From positions 31,277 to 95,276 of the forward strand of contig RSEH01000184.1 in assembly GCA_006503475.1 (NCBI GenBank): DNA of 64,000 nt. Reading direction: 5' to 3'. This document shows, in pieces, positions 48,745 through 60,704 of this stretch (its first letter is position 1; every line of letters begins with the position of its first letter). Position numbers and translations under genes: made by a program. The notes beneath the pieces were generated by a model. It was not told the origin of the DNA and searched no databases. It saw only the letters and a list, made by a program, of their open reading frames with translations. This DNA comes from Stentor roeselii (lineage: Eukaryota > Ciliophora > Heterotrichea > Heterotrichida > Stentoridae).

Positions 48745-49875
48745 ATGGAAAATAGTCAGGAAGCGATTCTACTCCATTTCGAAAGGCTTAGAAGCATGAT
48801 TCAAAACTCAATAGAGATAACTCATCAGAACCAATTCAAAAAATACATAGAAGGCTTATCATTTTACCTAAAAAAACTAAATCTTAATCTGGAGATTCAG
48901 ATTGTTATTAATTCTAAGCCATGTGATCAGTGCGGCGAGCACATAAAGGAAAAAAATCAAGACAAAGTAATCAAGTTAAACTGCAATCATATCAGCTGCA
49001 AACCCTCCTGTTTACAGAATTTAGTAAAGAATTCAAATAAAAACCTTGCACTATATTTAAATACAAAATGCAAACTTTGCAACATATATATAAGTGAAGA
49101 TATAATTCTAAATGCCTTTGGAGGAGAAGAAGCTTTCAAGAAGATACTTAATGACTTTGAAGAAGAGAGACCAGCTAAGTTCGTGTGTGGCTTGTGCTTT
49201 TTAAAATATCGAGTAGATGAAAGTATTACTCTTGAATGTGACCACAGATATGACAAGGAATGCTTGTCTATACACGTAAAATTAGCAATTGACGAAGGAA
49301 GGGTAACAGAAGCTGATATCTCATGCCCTGAATGCGCTATGCCGATAGATATACCGATAATCAAATATCTCATTGATCTACGAACTTATGAAAAATTTGA
49401 AAGGTTCAGAAATAGAGCCTTTGCTCCTAAGGATGAAGAAAATATTGTGTTTTATAGGTGCAATGGAAACGATTGCGAGTACTTCGAATTCCTGGATGAG
49501 AAAATTTGGTTTATTAAGTGTCCTTGCTGTGGAATTGAAAAGTGTCCGAAGTGCAGAGATGACCCTCATAAGGGACTCACTTGTAATGCGGACTTCAAAC
49601 TGAAAGAGGATATAAAAAGAAATAATGAATTTTTACAAGCTGCAGCTAGTTTAGGCTATAAAAAGTGCCCTCATTGCAATGTCATATGTGAAAAAATCGA
49701 TGGGTGCAATTTCATGAAGTGCTTCTCTCAAATATGTAGAGGAAAGAATAACTTTTGCTTGAATTGTGGAGTTGGAATCACTGATTCACAGCATTTTTCA
49801 CAGCATTTTTCACATTGTAAAGCTCAAGGGCCATTTGGTGAAATTTGTAATACTTTAGACGGGAATGAAGATTAA
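48745..49875 (+). CDS. RBR-type E3 ubiquitin ligase
   Basis: 376 aa. An extra Cys-rich finger lies at about 58-115 (CDQCGEH...CNHISC...CKLC). RING1 is at about 147-200 (CGLC, LECDHRYDKEC, CPECAMPI), IBR at about 229-285 (YRCNGNDCEYF, KCPCCGIEKCPKC), RING2 at about 310-345 (KCPHCNVICEKIDGCNFMKC, CRGKNNFCLNC). The Cys of DGCNFM matches the active-site Cys that takes ubiquitin from E2; the next usual His is Phe. A 12-nt duplication near the end gives QHFSQHFS. Low GC compared with genes before 48 kb. Confidence 0.9.
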   Translation: MENSQEAILLHFERLRSMIQNSIEITHQNQFKKYIEGLSFYLKKLNLNLEIQIVINSKPCDQCGEHIKEKNQDKVIKLNCNHISCKPSCLQNLVKNSNKNLALYLNTKCKLCNIYISEDIILNAFGGEEAFKKILNDFEEERPAKFVCGLCFLKYRVDESITLECDHRYDKECLSIHVKLAIDEGRVTEADISCPECAMPIDIPIIKYLIDLRTYEKFERFRNRAFAPKDEENIVFYRCNGNDCEYFEFLDEKIWFIKCPCCGIEKCPKCRDDPHKGLTCNADFKLKEDIKRNNEFLQAAASLGYKKCPHCNVICEKIDGCNFMKCFSQICRGKNNFCLNCGVGITDSQHFSQHFSHCKAQGPFGEICNTLDGNED

Positions 49876-50673
49876 GTAATTAGGATCATATTAAATATAC
49901 GTCAACTACCAGAGTATTAGATAATATTTTATGATTAGCAAGGTAAATTATAAATTTCTCTCTTACTAATTATTTTAGATTAATTATATTGTGCATATCA
50001 AAGGTTTAAATAGTCTTAAATTAAAACTTAGTCTTAGAATCTAAAAACTATTATTGTATATTAATATATCATGTGTTCATATAAAAGTTTAAATAGTCTT
50101 AAATTAAAACTTAGTCTTAGAATCTAAAAACTATTATTGTATATCAATGTATTATGTATTTTAAAGTTTTGAATCATCGAAAATTTAAAAACATAATCTT
50201 AGATCAAATAAGGAAAATGAAATTCTAGTATTTATTGTATAATAATAAAAATATTCAAGTATAAAATTTTATCTGTACAGAGACAGTCGAGAAATCTAAT
50301 TTTATTAAACAATAAACAGTAGTGCTTTCCTTAAGTTTAGTTATTGAGTATAAGTAAAGAGTTTCTCTATCAAGATTTAAATATTTAACAGGTATAAAGT
50401 ATTGATTGCATTTTTGAAAGATCCTATCATCAGGGAGTGTAAATTCCTGTTTAAAAGACTTTTATGTGCCTAAGGTGGAATTCCTGGAAATTTTTACAGA
50501 AGAAATGACAGTTATATCAAATTTATGTTGGAATGGGTATAATAGGATGTTTATGTAGTTCTTTGTATGATAGTCATTTCATGTTCTAATTAATCTGATT
50601 GTTTTGTATTAGTTTAATAAATATTCTTGTGGAAGTTTCTATTTGAAATTAAATTTTTTTTGCATTCATATAA
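49876..50673. other. 798-bp intergenic region with a 62-bp direct repeat
   Basis: The repeat at 50004-50148 is listed separately. Otherwise very AT-rich, no gene. Confidence 0.5.
50004..50148. repeat. 62-bp direct repeat
   Basis: Copies at 50004-50065 and 50087-50148, differing at one base in my reading, start GTTTAAATAGTC and end TATATYAAT. Short unrelated spacer between. Non-coding. Confidence 0.85.
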
Positions 50674-51666
50674 ATGTCTTTTCAGAGGCTTGGACTCAAG
50701 AACTATAATCTTCAGTCATATTGGCCAGAAGTAGAAAATATGCTTTGGCTTCATCATTTTGCAAAGATAACTCAGCCCGCTTTTGAAAAGAAAGTGGTTA
50801 ATATTGGCGATTTTGGTTCATCGGAAGGTGCGAATTCTATTAAATTTTTTGGAAATTTTTTTTCAAAATATATGCCTGAAAGGGCGAGTGACTCTCCAGT
50901 AAATCTTTATCATTGTGACTTACCCGGAAATAATTGGAATAACTTCTTCGAAAGTCTTCAATCAAAACCAGATTCATACCTTAAATATGATTTCATCAAC
51001 CCAAGAATTATTGGCAAGTCGTTCTACAAACAATTATTTGAAAATGATTACCTTGATATATGCTACTCTGCATTCAGTCTCCACTACTTATCAAAGAATC
51101 CAGAGCATATGCCAGAAGATTATCATTTCTATCATTCAAAAATTCAAGAACAAGGATTAATAGACATGAAAAATTTAATGCAAATAAGGCTAAAAGAATT
51201 ACGCCCTGGGGGATTTGCATTTATACTTATATGTGCGAAAGTTACGGATATTCCCTCATATACTAATATAACTGATCAAGCTTATTACAACTGCATGCAG
51301 AAAGGATTACTTACAAAAGAGGAATGTCTTCAAATTAGTTGTAATGTTTGCTATCTAAGTGTTGATGAGATCGAAACTGTTATAGATTCTATTACAAACC
51401 AAGCAGAAATTATAGAATATAAGTATTGCAAAAGTATAAGTCCTTATTTCATTGAATATAAGAATCATAAAAACTATGAAAAATTTATAAGCAGTGTTTA
51501 TGAATTTAATAGTGCTTTAAATGAAAGAATGCTTTGGGAGTATCTTGGAAAATTTGGGAAATCTGATTTAATTGATGAAATCAATCAGGAACTTATGAGA
51601 CTTTTTAAAGAATCCAAGATTGCACCATTTTATGATTATGCTGTTCTTGCATTGAAGAAAAAATAA
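50674..51666 (+). CDS. SABATH-type SAM-dependent carboxyl methyltransferase
   Basis: 330 aa, close to the family length (350-380). NIGDFGSSEGANS near 46 is the SAM motif (plant ADLGCSSGPNT), HCDLPGNNWNNFF near 88 matches NDLPGNDFN, and GKSFYKQLFE...ICYSAFSLHYLSKNP near 112-140 matches GSFY-LFP...SLHWLS-P. Plant members methylate carboxyl groups of small acids such as salicylate or jasmonate; protist members exist but substrates are unknown. AT-rich codon use like its neighbours. Start in ATATAAATGTC. Confidence 0.88.
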   Translation: MSFQRLGLKNYNLQSYWPEVENMLWLHHFAKITQPAFEKKVVNIGDFGSSEGANSIKFFGNFFSKYMPERASDSPVNLYHCDLPGNNWNNFFESLQSKPDSYLKYDFINPRIIGKSFYKQLFENDYLDICYSAFSLHYLSKNPEHMPEDYHFYHSKIQEQGLIDMKNLMQIRLKELRPGGFAFILICAKVTDIPSYTNITDQAYYNCMQKGLLTKEECLQISCNVCYLSVDEIETVIDSITNQAEIIEYKYCKSISPYFIEYKNHKNYEKFISSVYEFNSALNERMLWEYLGKFGKSDLIDEINQELMRLFKESKIAPFYDYAVLALKKK

Positions 51667-52869
51667 GTCTTTTAGTTAGTTATTTAGGAAATTAAAGGGT
51701 ATTAGTTGAAATGGTTGGATTGAACATACGTAATTTATTTATCCAATTTATATTTGATTGAAATGAATATATTTCTAATATACAAGATTAGTCTTTATTG
51801 AAATCTGAAATTACATTTACTATACCGCTTGGACTAAATGGATTAATTTTCACTCATTTTATAGCATTAATTAAATCGATAAGTTTATATAATCTTCAAG
51901 TAAACGAATAAATTATAAAAAGTAATTAGCACTCAAAGTTTATAAGGTGCATACCGATATCATAAACGGTAATTGAAATAATTATTTTATTAAGTGTTTA
52001 AATTTTATTTCATCTATGAATATGATATAAATAATATGGTCTAAACATTAATTGTTTACTTAACAAAAAATAATCTCGAGTTATTTATTGAAAATGAAAT
52101 TTTGTCTAGAAAATTTTATTAATTTATTAAGAAACAAGGATTTTTTTTGGCTTGTAATTTATGGCTATAATTCTGAATCTAATGATTGTATAGGTATTGA
52201 GTATAGTTTGACAGCTAAAAAATATTCATTATTAACTTCACTTGATCTAATCTTTAGATGATGAACTAATTTTAATACATTTCCTTTTACGATAATGCTT
52301 GGAACTATTTATATTTTCTGGAATTAATCAAATCATAAATCCTATTAGTTAGTTTTTTACATTTTTTTATAAAATTAATCTGCTGATTTATATAAATCTT
52401 GTAATATCCATCTCCTTGCCTAAACTAGGTAGTAATCAAGGACATCTTCATAAAAGATATTGATCAATCGATCATTAAATTAGCTTAATTACGAATTACT
52501 CAATTCTATATAAACTTTGAATAAGGTACTACTCCGTATTAAATTAATAAAAAATGATTTATGTTAAGTTTTAATCAATTTTTAATTTATCAAGAAAAAT
52601 CTATAAGAACATAAAAATAATTATGATTATGATATTTTTGATTTTATGGGTCACTAACCTCTTCCTCATCACTCTATACTCCAACTACATCTTCCTTGAA
52701 TAGCTTGAGTTTTAATAATAAATTTTAAGTATTATTAGGTATAAAAATCGAATTTATATATGGAAATATTAATTATTTGATAAGAGTATTGTAAGAATGA
52801 CATAATCAAAGTATATAATTGGTTAAATAATTAGAATTTATGATGGATTCTTATACTTAATCTGCTAAC
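51667..52869. other. 1.2-kb AT-rich intergenic region
   Basis: No gene, RNA or clear repeat seen. Among the most AT-rich parts of the window. Confidence 0.5.
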
Positions 52870-54195
52870 TTATTTAGGTAAGTTTAGATAGTTCAATAAA
52901 AATGCCTCCAAATGTACTTCAGAATCAAAGTCAGACGTTAATGTGTCAAGCAGTAACTTAATATTCCTAATATGATCAAATACGTCGCATTCTGCAGATA
53001 TCCCGGAATTATAAAAAAAAATTTCTTTGTCTTCATAATTTCCAACTGTATTCACTAGCAAACTTTCAACTGAGTTGGTAATTCGTTTCACTAAATTATC
53101 AACATTTTTTTCCGATAATCTTCTTTTAATAATTTTATTCTTTATTTTTGGATATTTTTTGTCAATCAATTCTTTTATTTCTTCAGGACTAACAAGATAA
53201 AAAACCATCAAAACCAGAACTTTGAACTCTTTGAAAGCCTCAATAAAAGAATAACAGTTTTGATCTTCAAATGGTAAGCTTAAGAAAATTTGATACGCTT
53301 TTTCATAGTCTTTATTAATCAGATTTCTTACCATTTGAATCAGCTCAGCTTGGCCACTTAATGGAGGCCCTCCACAGTAAATCCCTAGAACTTTAGATCC
53401 TAAGGAAGACCCTGTCATGATTGGAGAGCCCGACATTCCCGATGTAGAAGAAAGTTCAAGCTCTGCTAATCCTGTTTCTGATAACCTTAGCAGGCCTTCC
53501 GAAATAACTTGAGTTTTGAAATTATGGAATCCTTCTTTTATTTTTGAGTCCAGGTCTATGATATCTATGCTTTCAGGTAGCATATAATTGATATCACGAC
53601 TTCCTGTGGGATATCCTGAAATAAGAACATTTTTCAACTCATAATCTCGAACTTCTTCTTTATCAGCAATCGTTAGCACTGGAAAGTCTAAGCATTTATC
53701 AAAGTCAGGTACCTTTGGTTTGTAAAACTGATTAAACTGAAATATTGCCAATACAGCGACGTCATTAGGTAAGCAGTATGGTTTAAAGTGGTTTGAAATT
53801 TGCACTGAACTAAGTTTTGATTGGAATTCAAGTACTGGACTACAGGAAAAACTCGTCACAATATTATCTGAATCATCATAAAAGTAAATGTCAGGATCAA
53901 AAGATACAAACATATCATGGCTTTTCTCTTTTGTTACTAAATTATAGGCCACATGGAAATTTGTTAGCCCGAATGCTATCACTCTTTGATTTCCAATGTG
54001 TATTATTCCTCTAGGTTTACAAAATACGAAGCATGTTCCAGAAGGAAAGACCTTTCCGATTGACCATTTTAAAAGTTCGTCTTCAGCTTTCAAGAGTTTT
54101 GTAACTTTATTAGGATCGAAATGCTCAGCTAAAAATTGTTGTCTTAATGCGACATCAAAGCAGTGAAAAGGCATATGATCATAGAAATCGTCCAT
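52870..54195 (-). CDS. Trypsin-like serine protease-fold protein
   Basis: 441 aa. Catalytic triad pattern in order: His in LTNFHVAYNL near 80, Asp in LPNDVAVLAIF near 143, Ser in LSSTSGMSGSPIM near 256 with GIYCGGPP after it, as in S1-clan intracellular proteases (DegP/viral-type GxSGxP). No signal peptide, so it is probably cytosolic. A C-terminal 170 residues is helical and unrecognised. The triad is complete. Confidence 0.8.
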   Translation of the reverse strand: MDDFYDHMPFHCFDVALRQQFLAEHFDPNKVTKLLKAEDELLKWSIGKVFPSGTCFVFCKPRGIIHIGNQRVIAFGLTNFHVAYNLVTKEKSHDMFVSFDPDIYFYDDSDNIVTSFSCSPVLEFQSKLSSVQISNHFKPYCLPNDVAVLAIFQFNQFYKPKVPDFDKCLDFPVLTIADKEEVRDYELKNVLISGYPTGSRDINYMLPESIDIIDLDSKIKEGFHNFKTQVISEGLLRLSETGLAELELSSTSGMSGSPIMTGSSLGSKVLGIYCGGPPLSGQAELIQMVRNLINKDYEKAYQIFLSLPFEDQNCYSFIEAFKEFKVLVLMVFYLVSPEEIKELIDKKYPKIKNKIIKRRLSEKNVDNLVKRITNSVESLLVNTVGNYEDKEIFFYNSGISAECDVFDHIRNIKLLLDTLTSDFDSEVHLEAFLLNYLNLPK

Positions 54196-55818
54196 AATAT
54201 TATTAAGAATTTAATTTACCAAAGAAATGCTCAAATTTTAGTAAAGTTTTGCCTATTTGGATAAACTAAATCACTCATAAAATAAAACAAGACTAAATAA
54301 ACTGAACTCAAAGAAAACTTCATTAGAAAAATACTTTTTCATATTAAAATTCCTAAACCATAATCCACTAATTAAAAAAGCTGAAGGCTTCCTTTAATTT
54401 CAGAAAAATAAAGGAAATTTTATATTTATTAGGCTAATTGTGGTTGATATCCCAAGTTCAATCCTAAATTCCATTCATAAAGTCTAAAATCAAAATCTTT
54501 GTCAAAAACAATGGAAGAAATAACTCAACAAAGACCTGGAACGTCGCCTTCATCTTCAACCAAATCAAAAACTTCCTAAGAAATCGTGAGATTTCATCAA
54601 CGCGATTACTTTCAGACGACCTCGAAGAAACCGTGACCAACACAATGTCGGACATCTCGACAAAAATCTGCAAGACCACAATGCAGAGCCCTTGCAACTT
54701 CACATTATAACTAGTTGGTATAATTTTTTTCAAATTCTTCACAGAAAAAATGTCTCTGCCTCAAGAAGACGAAGCAAGTTCGATTTGATGCCAGTTTTTT
54801 TTTTTTCAGGTAGAAGAAGTCTTCCATCAAGTCGATCGGCTTGGAACTGGCTCAGCAACATTTAAAGACACAGGAAGGGTTTTAAATAAGTAAAAAGAAC
54901 AAGAATTGGTTTTCAAGGCCACTTAAGAGCAGGAGAGAACTATATGGTCTTGATTCAAGAACCTGACATGTTAAAAGGGGAACTTGAAAGATTCAAAGCA
55001 AACTCAAGAAATTATAAGCTAACTTTTAGAGGAATGCAAGACGTATTTGGAAAAATCCTAAAACTTTCTAAATATTTCGCTGAAAACTTTCTGCCCTCCG
55101 ATTGCTAAGAAAGAGATCAGCGAAGTTAATCCTTATAATCGTATGAGAAACTTCACTGAGTTGGTTGTTTCTACTACTGTCAAGGATCTCACATTGAAAA
55201 GATGAAGGATTTTATATAAGAAGTTTACCTGTCTAAGTCGAAATTTGATTTAAGTGCAATTAGAACATAATAAAGATTGAAACCCTTGGCTTGAGTTGAT
55301 TAAAGAGAGCATATATTCATATTATTAATAAAGTAACTAAGTAAGAACTCTAATATTATCAAACGAGTTTTGGGTGTTTATCAATTACAGCCAGAGTTGA
55401 ATGAAGGTTCGAGTAAACTATGCTGAAAAATTAAAATTTTTGACATTTAAATAGATCTAGAAAATCGAGAGATTTCGCTGTTTTAGAAGCATACATTTAA
55501 ACAACGTTTGAGATAACAAAACATAATAAAGAAAACTGTTCAGATATCATGCCCTTTATATTTGAAAATTCATGTAAATATTAAGTCTTCCGAATTTTGT
55601 TAATATAGAACTTGACAAACTTAATAAAATTTAATAAAAACATATGCTTTGATGAAGAAGTTAAGACCTCAGAAGAATGCATGTGAAACGATAAAAAACT
55701 TTATTTATCTATCATATTCAGATATTAAGCAAGCCTTCTACTAATTATTCAAAATTAAAATCAACAGGAATTAACTTCTCAGTCTTGCTTTGTCCATATT
55801 AAATTTGATGATATATAA
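54196..55818. other. 1.6-kb region with remnant reading frames
   Basis: Apart from the broken frames listed at 54440-55215, it is AT-rich and featureless. Confidence 0.5.
54440..55215 (+). pseudogene. Broken ORF cluster of unknown origin
   Basis: An open stretch of about 90 codons (54440-54715, no start) is followed by an ATG at about 54750 with context AAAAAATG and a frame that meets TGA after 13 codons. Beyond it, pieces with coding-like composition (VEEVFHQVDRLGTGSATFKD, then LKGELERFKANSRNYKLTFR, then IAKKEISEVNPYNRMRNFTE) continue in shifted frames with TAA and TGA stops. There is a run of 12 T at about 54795. This looks like a decayed gene; I cannot name the family. Confidence 0.5.
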
Positions 55819-58800
55819 ATGTTGCTTTTAAGTCTAATCTTTCTTCAGGTTAGTTCAAACATAGTAGAATATAGGTTCAGCATCAACTTTGGGCAAAAAT
55901 TTTGGGATTACTCAGGTAATAACAACCATGGCTCTAACAATTTAGTTGCATCAAAGATAAAGTCAACAGATAGAGGTGTCTATTTGATGGAACAGGACAG
56001 TAGAATAGAAGCCCCATACGAATTGAATTTACCAATCAGCGTCTCTTATTTATCATGGGTGATGCCAAGCGATTCACAATACCGATTACTCTTCAGAACT
56101 AGAAATAATATATATAGATATCATTTAGGAAGAAAATCATCAACTGATTCAGTCTACATACATGTTACAGATAATGGAGTTGCAAATAATTTAGATGGTC
56201 CTGCTAACAGCTTTCCTGCTTCAGTTTGGTCACTTGTAGTCTTAACTTATGATGGAGTAACTTTTAGGGCTTTTATAAATCAAGATCAAAAAGTAGCTCT
56301 GACCAACAGTTTCACGCAATCATCAACTGGATTTCATACAGGTGTTGGGACTTTTTTCTCTACTGAATTTACAGTAGTTAACGCATTTGTCTGGAATTAT
56401 ATAATCACGTCTGAAACTATTAATTACTCTAAATTTATGAGTAGTTCAGGAATAACTTGCATAGTTCCTGGAACTTGCAACTTATGTTCACCTGCGGTCA
56501 TTGATGATGATGGCCTTGGAACCGGCTGTCTACCAACTGTTATGGATCCCTCGAAAGAATCTTATGGGAACTCATGTAGCTCATCATCATATGGATGCTC
56601 TATTACAACTCAGTACTACTGCAGTACTTCAACTAATACTTGTGGATATGACCGAGTGTCTAACACATGTTATCAGCAAATGCTATCTTCTCCATATACA
56701 ATAACTAATGTTTCGTGCACCTGCAACTCAGGTTACATCAGCACCAACGGCCAATGTTGTAACTCTGATTGCAATACTTGCGATATGACAGGAAAATGTC
56801 TAACATGTAAAAGCGCGAATACTTTTATAAGCTCTGGCATATGCTATTGTATGAGTGGTTACTATGGAGTCCCTCCTTTAATCACATCAACCTCTTGCTG
56901 CTCCGTTGGCACAGGATGCTCTAAATGTGAATCAAGCAATCCTTGTACGGCTTGTATTGACCCAAATGCCTACATTTCTGGAAATTCATGCAAGTGCAAC
57001 AATGGATATTATGCAAGCAGCTCAAACACATGCTCAAAATGCAACTCTGGATGTAAACTTTGCTCAGAAAGTGACTTGTGCTTAGAATGTTTGGATATTA
57101 GCATGATCGAAAATAATGAAATTTGCACTTGCAAAGAAGGCTATTATCTTTCAGCATCAACTATTTGTACACCGTGTGGCTCAGGGTGCAAGTCTTGTAT
57201 TATGGAAAATTCATGCATTTTATGTTGGGATAGCATGATGATAAAAAATTCTGGTTTGTGTACCTGTCCTGAAGGATATTACCTTGATTCATCTTATACG
57301 TGTGCCGCTTGCAATATAAGGTGTAAGACATGCTCTTCAACAGATTTGTGTTTGACATGCAGTGATGGTTCATTTTATAGTGTTGATCTAAACACTTGCT
57401 TACCTTGCAACCAGGGTTGTAAAATGTGTGATGAAATTAATTTATGCGACATCTGTTGGGACATCTCAATGATGAAAACAAATGATAATATTTGTAGTTG
57501 TCAAGATGGATTCTATTTTAGTTCAGCTAATATTTGTATAGCCTGTGCCCTGGGTTGTAAGACATGTTCAGAGATCAATAGTTGCTTAACTTGTTTAGAC
57601 CAAAATTCATTAAGTGATGGCATAAGATGCAACTGCATTAATGGTTACTATAAAATATCAGATACAAATTGCGCTCCTTGTGAAGCTGGATGTAAAGAAT
57701 GTATATCTTCAATTGAGTGCACTTCATGCTTTGACGTACTTGCTTCCCCATCAGGCTCATCTTGCGTGTGCTTATCAGGGTATTACCTATTACCATCAAA
57801 TTTATGCTCTCCATGTGGACAGCATTGCTCAAATTGTTCCCCTTCCAATCTTTGCATATCCTGTTTCGATACAACTGCTAAAATCATAAACTTTTCATGT
57901 TCTTGCAGTGAAGGATTTTATATGGACCATGATAGTCATTTATGTCATTCATGTGATGCAGCTTGTACTGATTGTAACAATAGTGAATGTTTTCAGTGTA
58001 TTTCCGACAATACAGAAATTGTAGGACAAAAGTGCCAATGCAAGTCTGGCTATTGGAGTCATAATGAACCAATTCATAAGAATTCCTGTCAGACTTGCTT
58101 TAATGAGTGCAAAAGTTGTATCAGTGAGCTTAAGTGCTTGACTTGCAAAAGCAAAAATGCCTCTCCAAGGGATGATTTAGGTTGCATATGCAATAGAGGA
58201 TTTTGGAACAGTAGCCAACTTGTAATGAAAGACTCCTGCAAAAAGTGTAAACCAACTTGCAAAACGTGTACCAATTTCAAAGAATGCACTAGCTGTCAAG
58301 ACCCAGCTGCTGAGCTTAATTCGGAAGGAGATTGTGTAGTTTTGTGCTGGAAGAACCGAACTGAAGATTGTGTAAATTGCAACAGCCTTTGTGACAAGTG
58401 CGATAAAAACTTAAATTGCTTAAACTGCACCGAAAATTCATCTCAAAAAAACGGTATCTGTTCCTGCATTCAAGGATTCCAAAAACATAGCAGCAAATGT
58501 ATTGAGAAATTCTTTTATTCTAACCTTACAGTAATTACTCATCATAAGCTTCTCTTGACCTTTAACGAGTATTTAATTAGAAAACTAAAAAATTCTGACC
58601 TTGAACTTATCATTGACGGTCAGCCATTCAACTTTTACTTGAAAAATCTGAACTCCTCTTCTTACAGAATTATTGTAGTAGGAGTTGTGCAAGTCAACGA
58701 AACTATCGAGGCTCGACTAATAATCAATACAAGACCCGTGTATAGTGCAAACAATTCAATGCTTTTCAACTACATCTTGTTTGGAAAAATGCGTCCAAAT

Positions 58801-59967
58801 GAAACAAACAGCTTTTCTGAACTATCTTATATGAAACCTTTTATTCAAACTGTGGTTACGACAAGTGCGGGAATGGCCATGATGTCAAATCCTGCTGGGC
58901 TCTGGGGATTGATTAACACGATTCAGCTAATCACCTATATGCCGATAAATGCAGTGCCTTACTCGAGAAGACTCAGAGAAACCTCGACTGCAATGATTGA
59001 CTATAACATCATTCCTAATGTGATGAGTTTCATTTCAGACTCCCATGCAACTTCTGTTCCTGATCAAGAAATTTTGGACTTCGGAATCGAGACTTCTGTC
59101 ATTGTTCTGAATACTGATTCAATCTGGCTTATTTTTGTTCAATGTGTTATACTCTCACTCATCTCAGTGATACTTGCAACTATCTTTAAAAACTCATTGA
59201 AATTGCAGAAATATAAGCAAAAATACAAGTTCAACACACTGATCAGGTTCTGGATCGAGTCTTATCTCGAATTAACTATTTTTGGCTTGATTCAAGCACG
59301 AGCAGTAATAAATATTCAGGAAATTTTGAGTCCAGTTGAGGGGTACTTTTATCTGTGCATGGCTGTTGTTGTTTGTGTAAGATTTATTTAGTTCTTAGCA
59401 TTTTTCAGTCCATTCGCTCTCTTTGTTACAATGAAAAACTCGGCACAGTCTATTCAAGATGATGAATTTTTAATGGTTTATGCTTCTCTTTATGATGAAT
59501 TCTGGAAAGATAGAGGAGTTGTTACAACTCTTTACTATCCGTTGTTCTTGATTAGAAGACTTGCCTATTCAATTATTCAGATCTTCATGAACAGTTACCC
59601 TGCTTATCAAGCTTACATCAATGTTGGTTGCACAGTAGTTGTGCTCTTTTACTTTTTATATTATAAACCTTTTAACGAGAACCTCGTGATGATTTCACAA
59701 TCTTTAGGTGAATTCTGCGTTTTTATTGTGTTTTTGGTTTCCAGCTTTTGCTTGTATACTGATAAGCATTCTCATATTAAAATGATTGATCAAATCTGTA
59801 TTTACTCAATCATAGCTACAATAGCAATTCAGTTCATCATAAATTTTGTTCTGTTTTTAAGAGCTTTGAAAGAGCTTTGGAATAAAATAACCAAAGAAAA
59901 AGCGATAAGGTTCGCTAGAACTGCCCATAGAAAACAATTAGTTTTAGTTTTAGAAGATATTGATTAG
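55819..59967 (+). CDS. Large LamG/Cys-rich membrane protein, two exons
   Basis: Exons 55819-59376 and 59392-59967, 1377 aa. Signal peptide MLLLSLIFLQVSSN, then a LamG/ConA-like domain (about 20-205: VEYRFSINFGQKFWDYSGNN, SLVVLTYDG), then about 680 residues of Cys-rich repeats (EGYYLSASTICTPCGSGCKS-like, each about 45-50 residues with six or more Cys: furin-like/GFR pattern), a beta-rich segment, and a C-terminal group of membrane helices (about 1105-1345). The second exon continues the helices. Such Cys-rich membrane proteins are common in ciliates; role at the surface is likely, ligand unknown. Confidence 0.85.
59377..59391 (+). other. 15-nt intron (LamG/Cys-rich protein)
   Basis: GTAAGATTTATTTAG. 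Removing it joins exon 1 (1186 codons exactly) to exon 2 in frame, extending the membrane region; without removal the frame stops at its TAG. Confidence 0.93.
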
Positions 59968-60704
59968 ATAGTTTATTTATGAAAGATTAATATATTTCTA
60001 TCTATGTTAAACTTGGGTAAAATAATTTCGGATAATTTTTATTATGAGTTCCCTTATTTGGAATAATAGATTAGAGTCATTAGTATAATTATTCAAAATT
60101 TATGACAAACATTAAATTTTCCTTAAACCTAAGATTCAAATCTGCTCTTGTTTCATAATGGGTAAATCGCACGGATTCCTAGTTTTTAAAAATATACAAA
60201 ATTGCCCTAAGGAAGCCGATGTTTTTCAATATTTTCCTTTAAAAAAAATTAAAAATCTTGTATTTTCCAATTGTAGCTAACCGTAACCAGATGAACCTAA
60301 CCTTGAGTAATTTTGAAGTCAAGTAAAGAGTAAGAGGAAGTAAAAAAATACTTAGCTAACCAAATTTTTTTTGAATTTAAAAAAATTATATGTTCTAAGC
60401 TCTAAATTACTCTAAAGATTAAAAAAAATATATAAGTTCAATAAATCTTAAAAAAACTAAAGAAAGGAATTACAAATTGACTTGATCGATTATTATGTTA
60501 AATATATATGTAAATTAGCCTGAAAAATAACAACAATCTGATAAAGCATACCTAAATAAAAAATACAAACAAACATAAATAATCCATCATTTGTAATTTT
60601 GATTTCTTGAATCCTCTCTGGATTATTGTGAGGATAATCTTTTCCAGTACTCATGTTTATAGATAAATAATATTGTTTTCCTTCAAGGCTTTTCGAGTTA
60701 AATG
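59968..60704. other. 737-bp AT-rich intergenic region
   Basis: Nothing recognised: poly-A/T tracts only, no reading frame. Confidence 0.5.

Noticed and set aside
54464-54742. 92-aa hydrophobic protein on the minus strand
   Set aside because: The frame begins with GTG and is antisense to a coding-like plus frame; no independent support.
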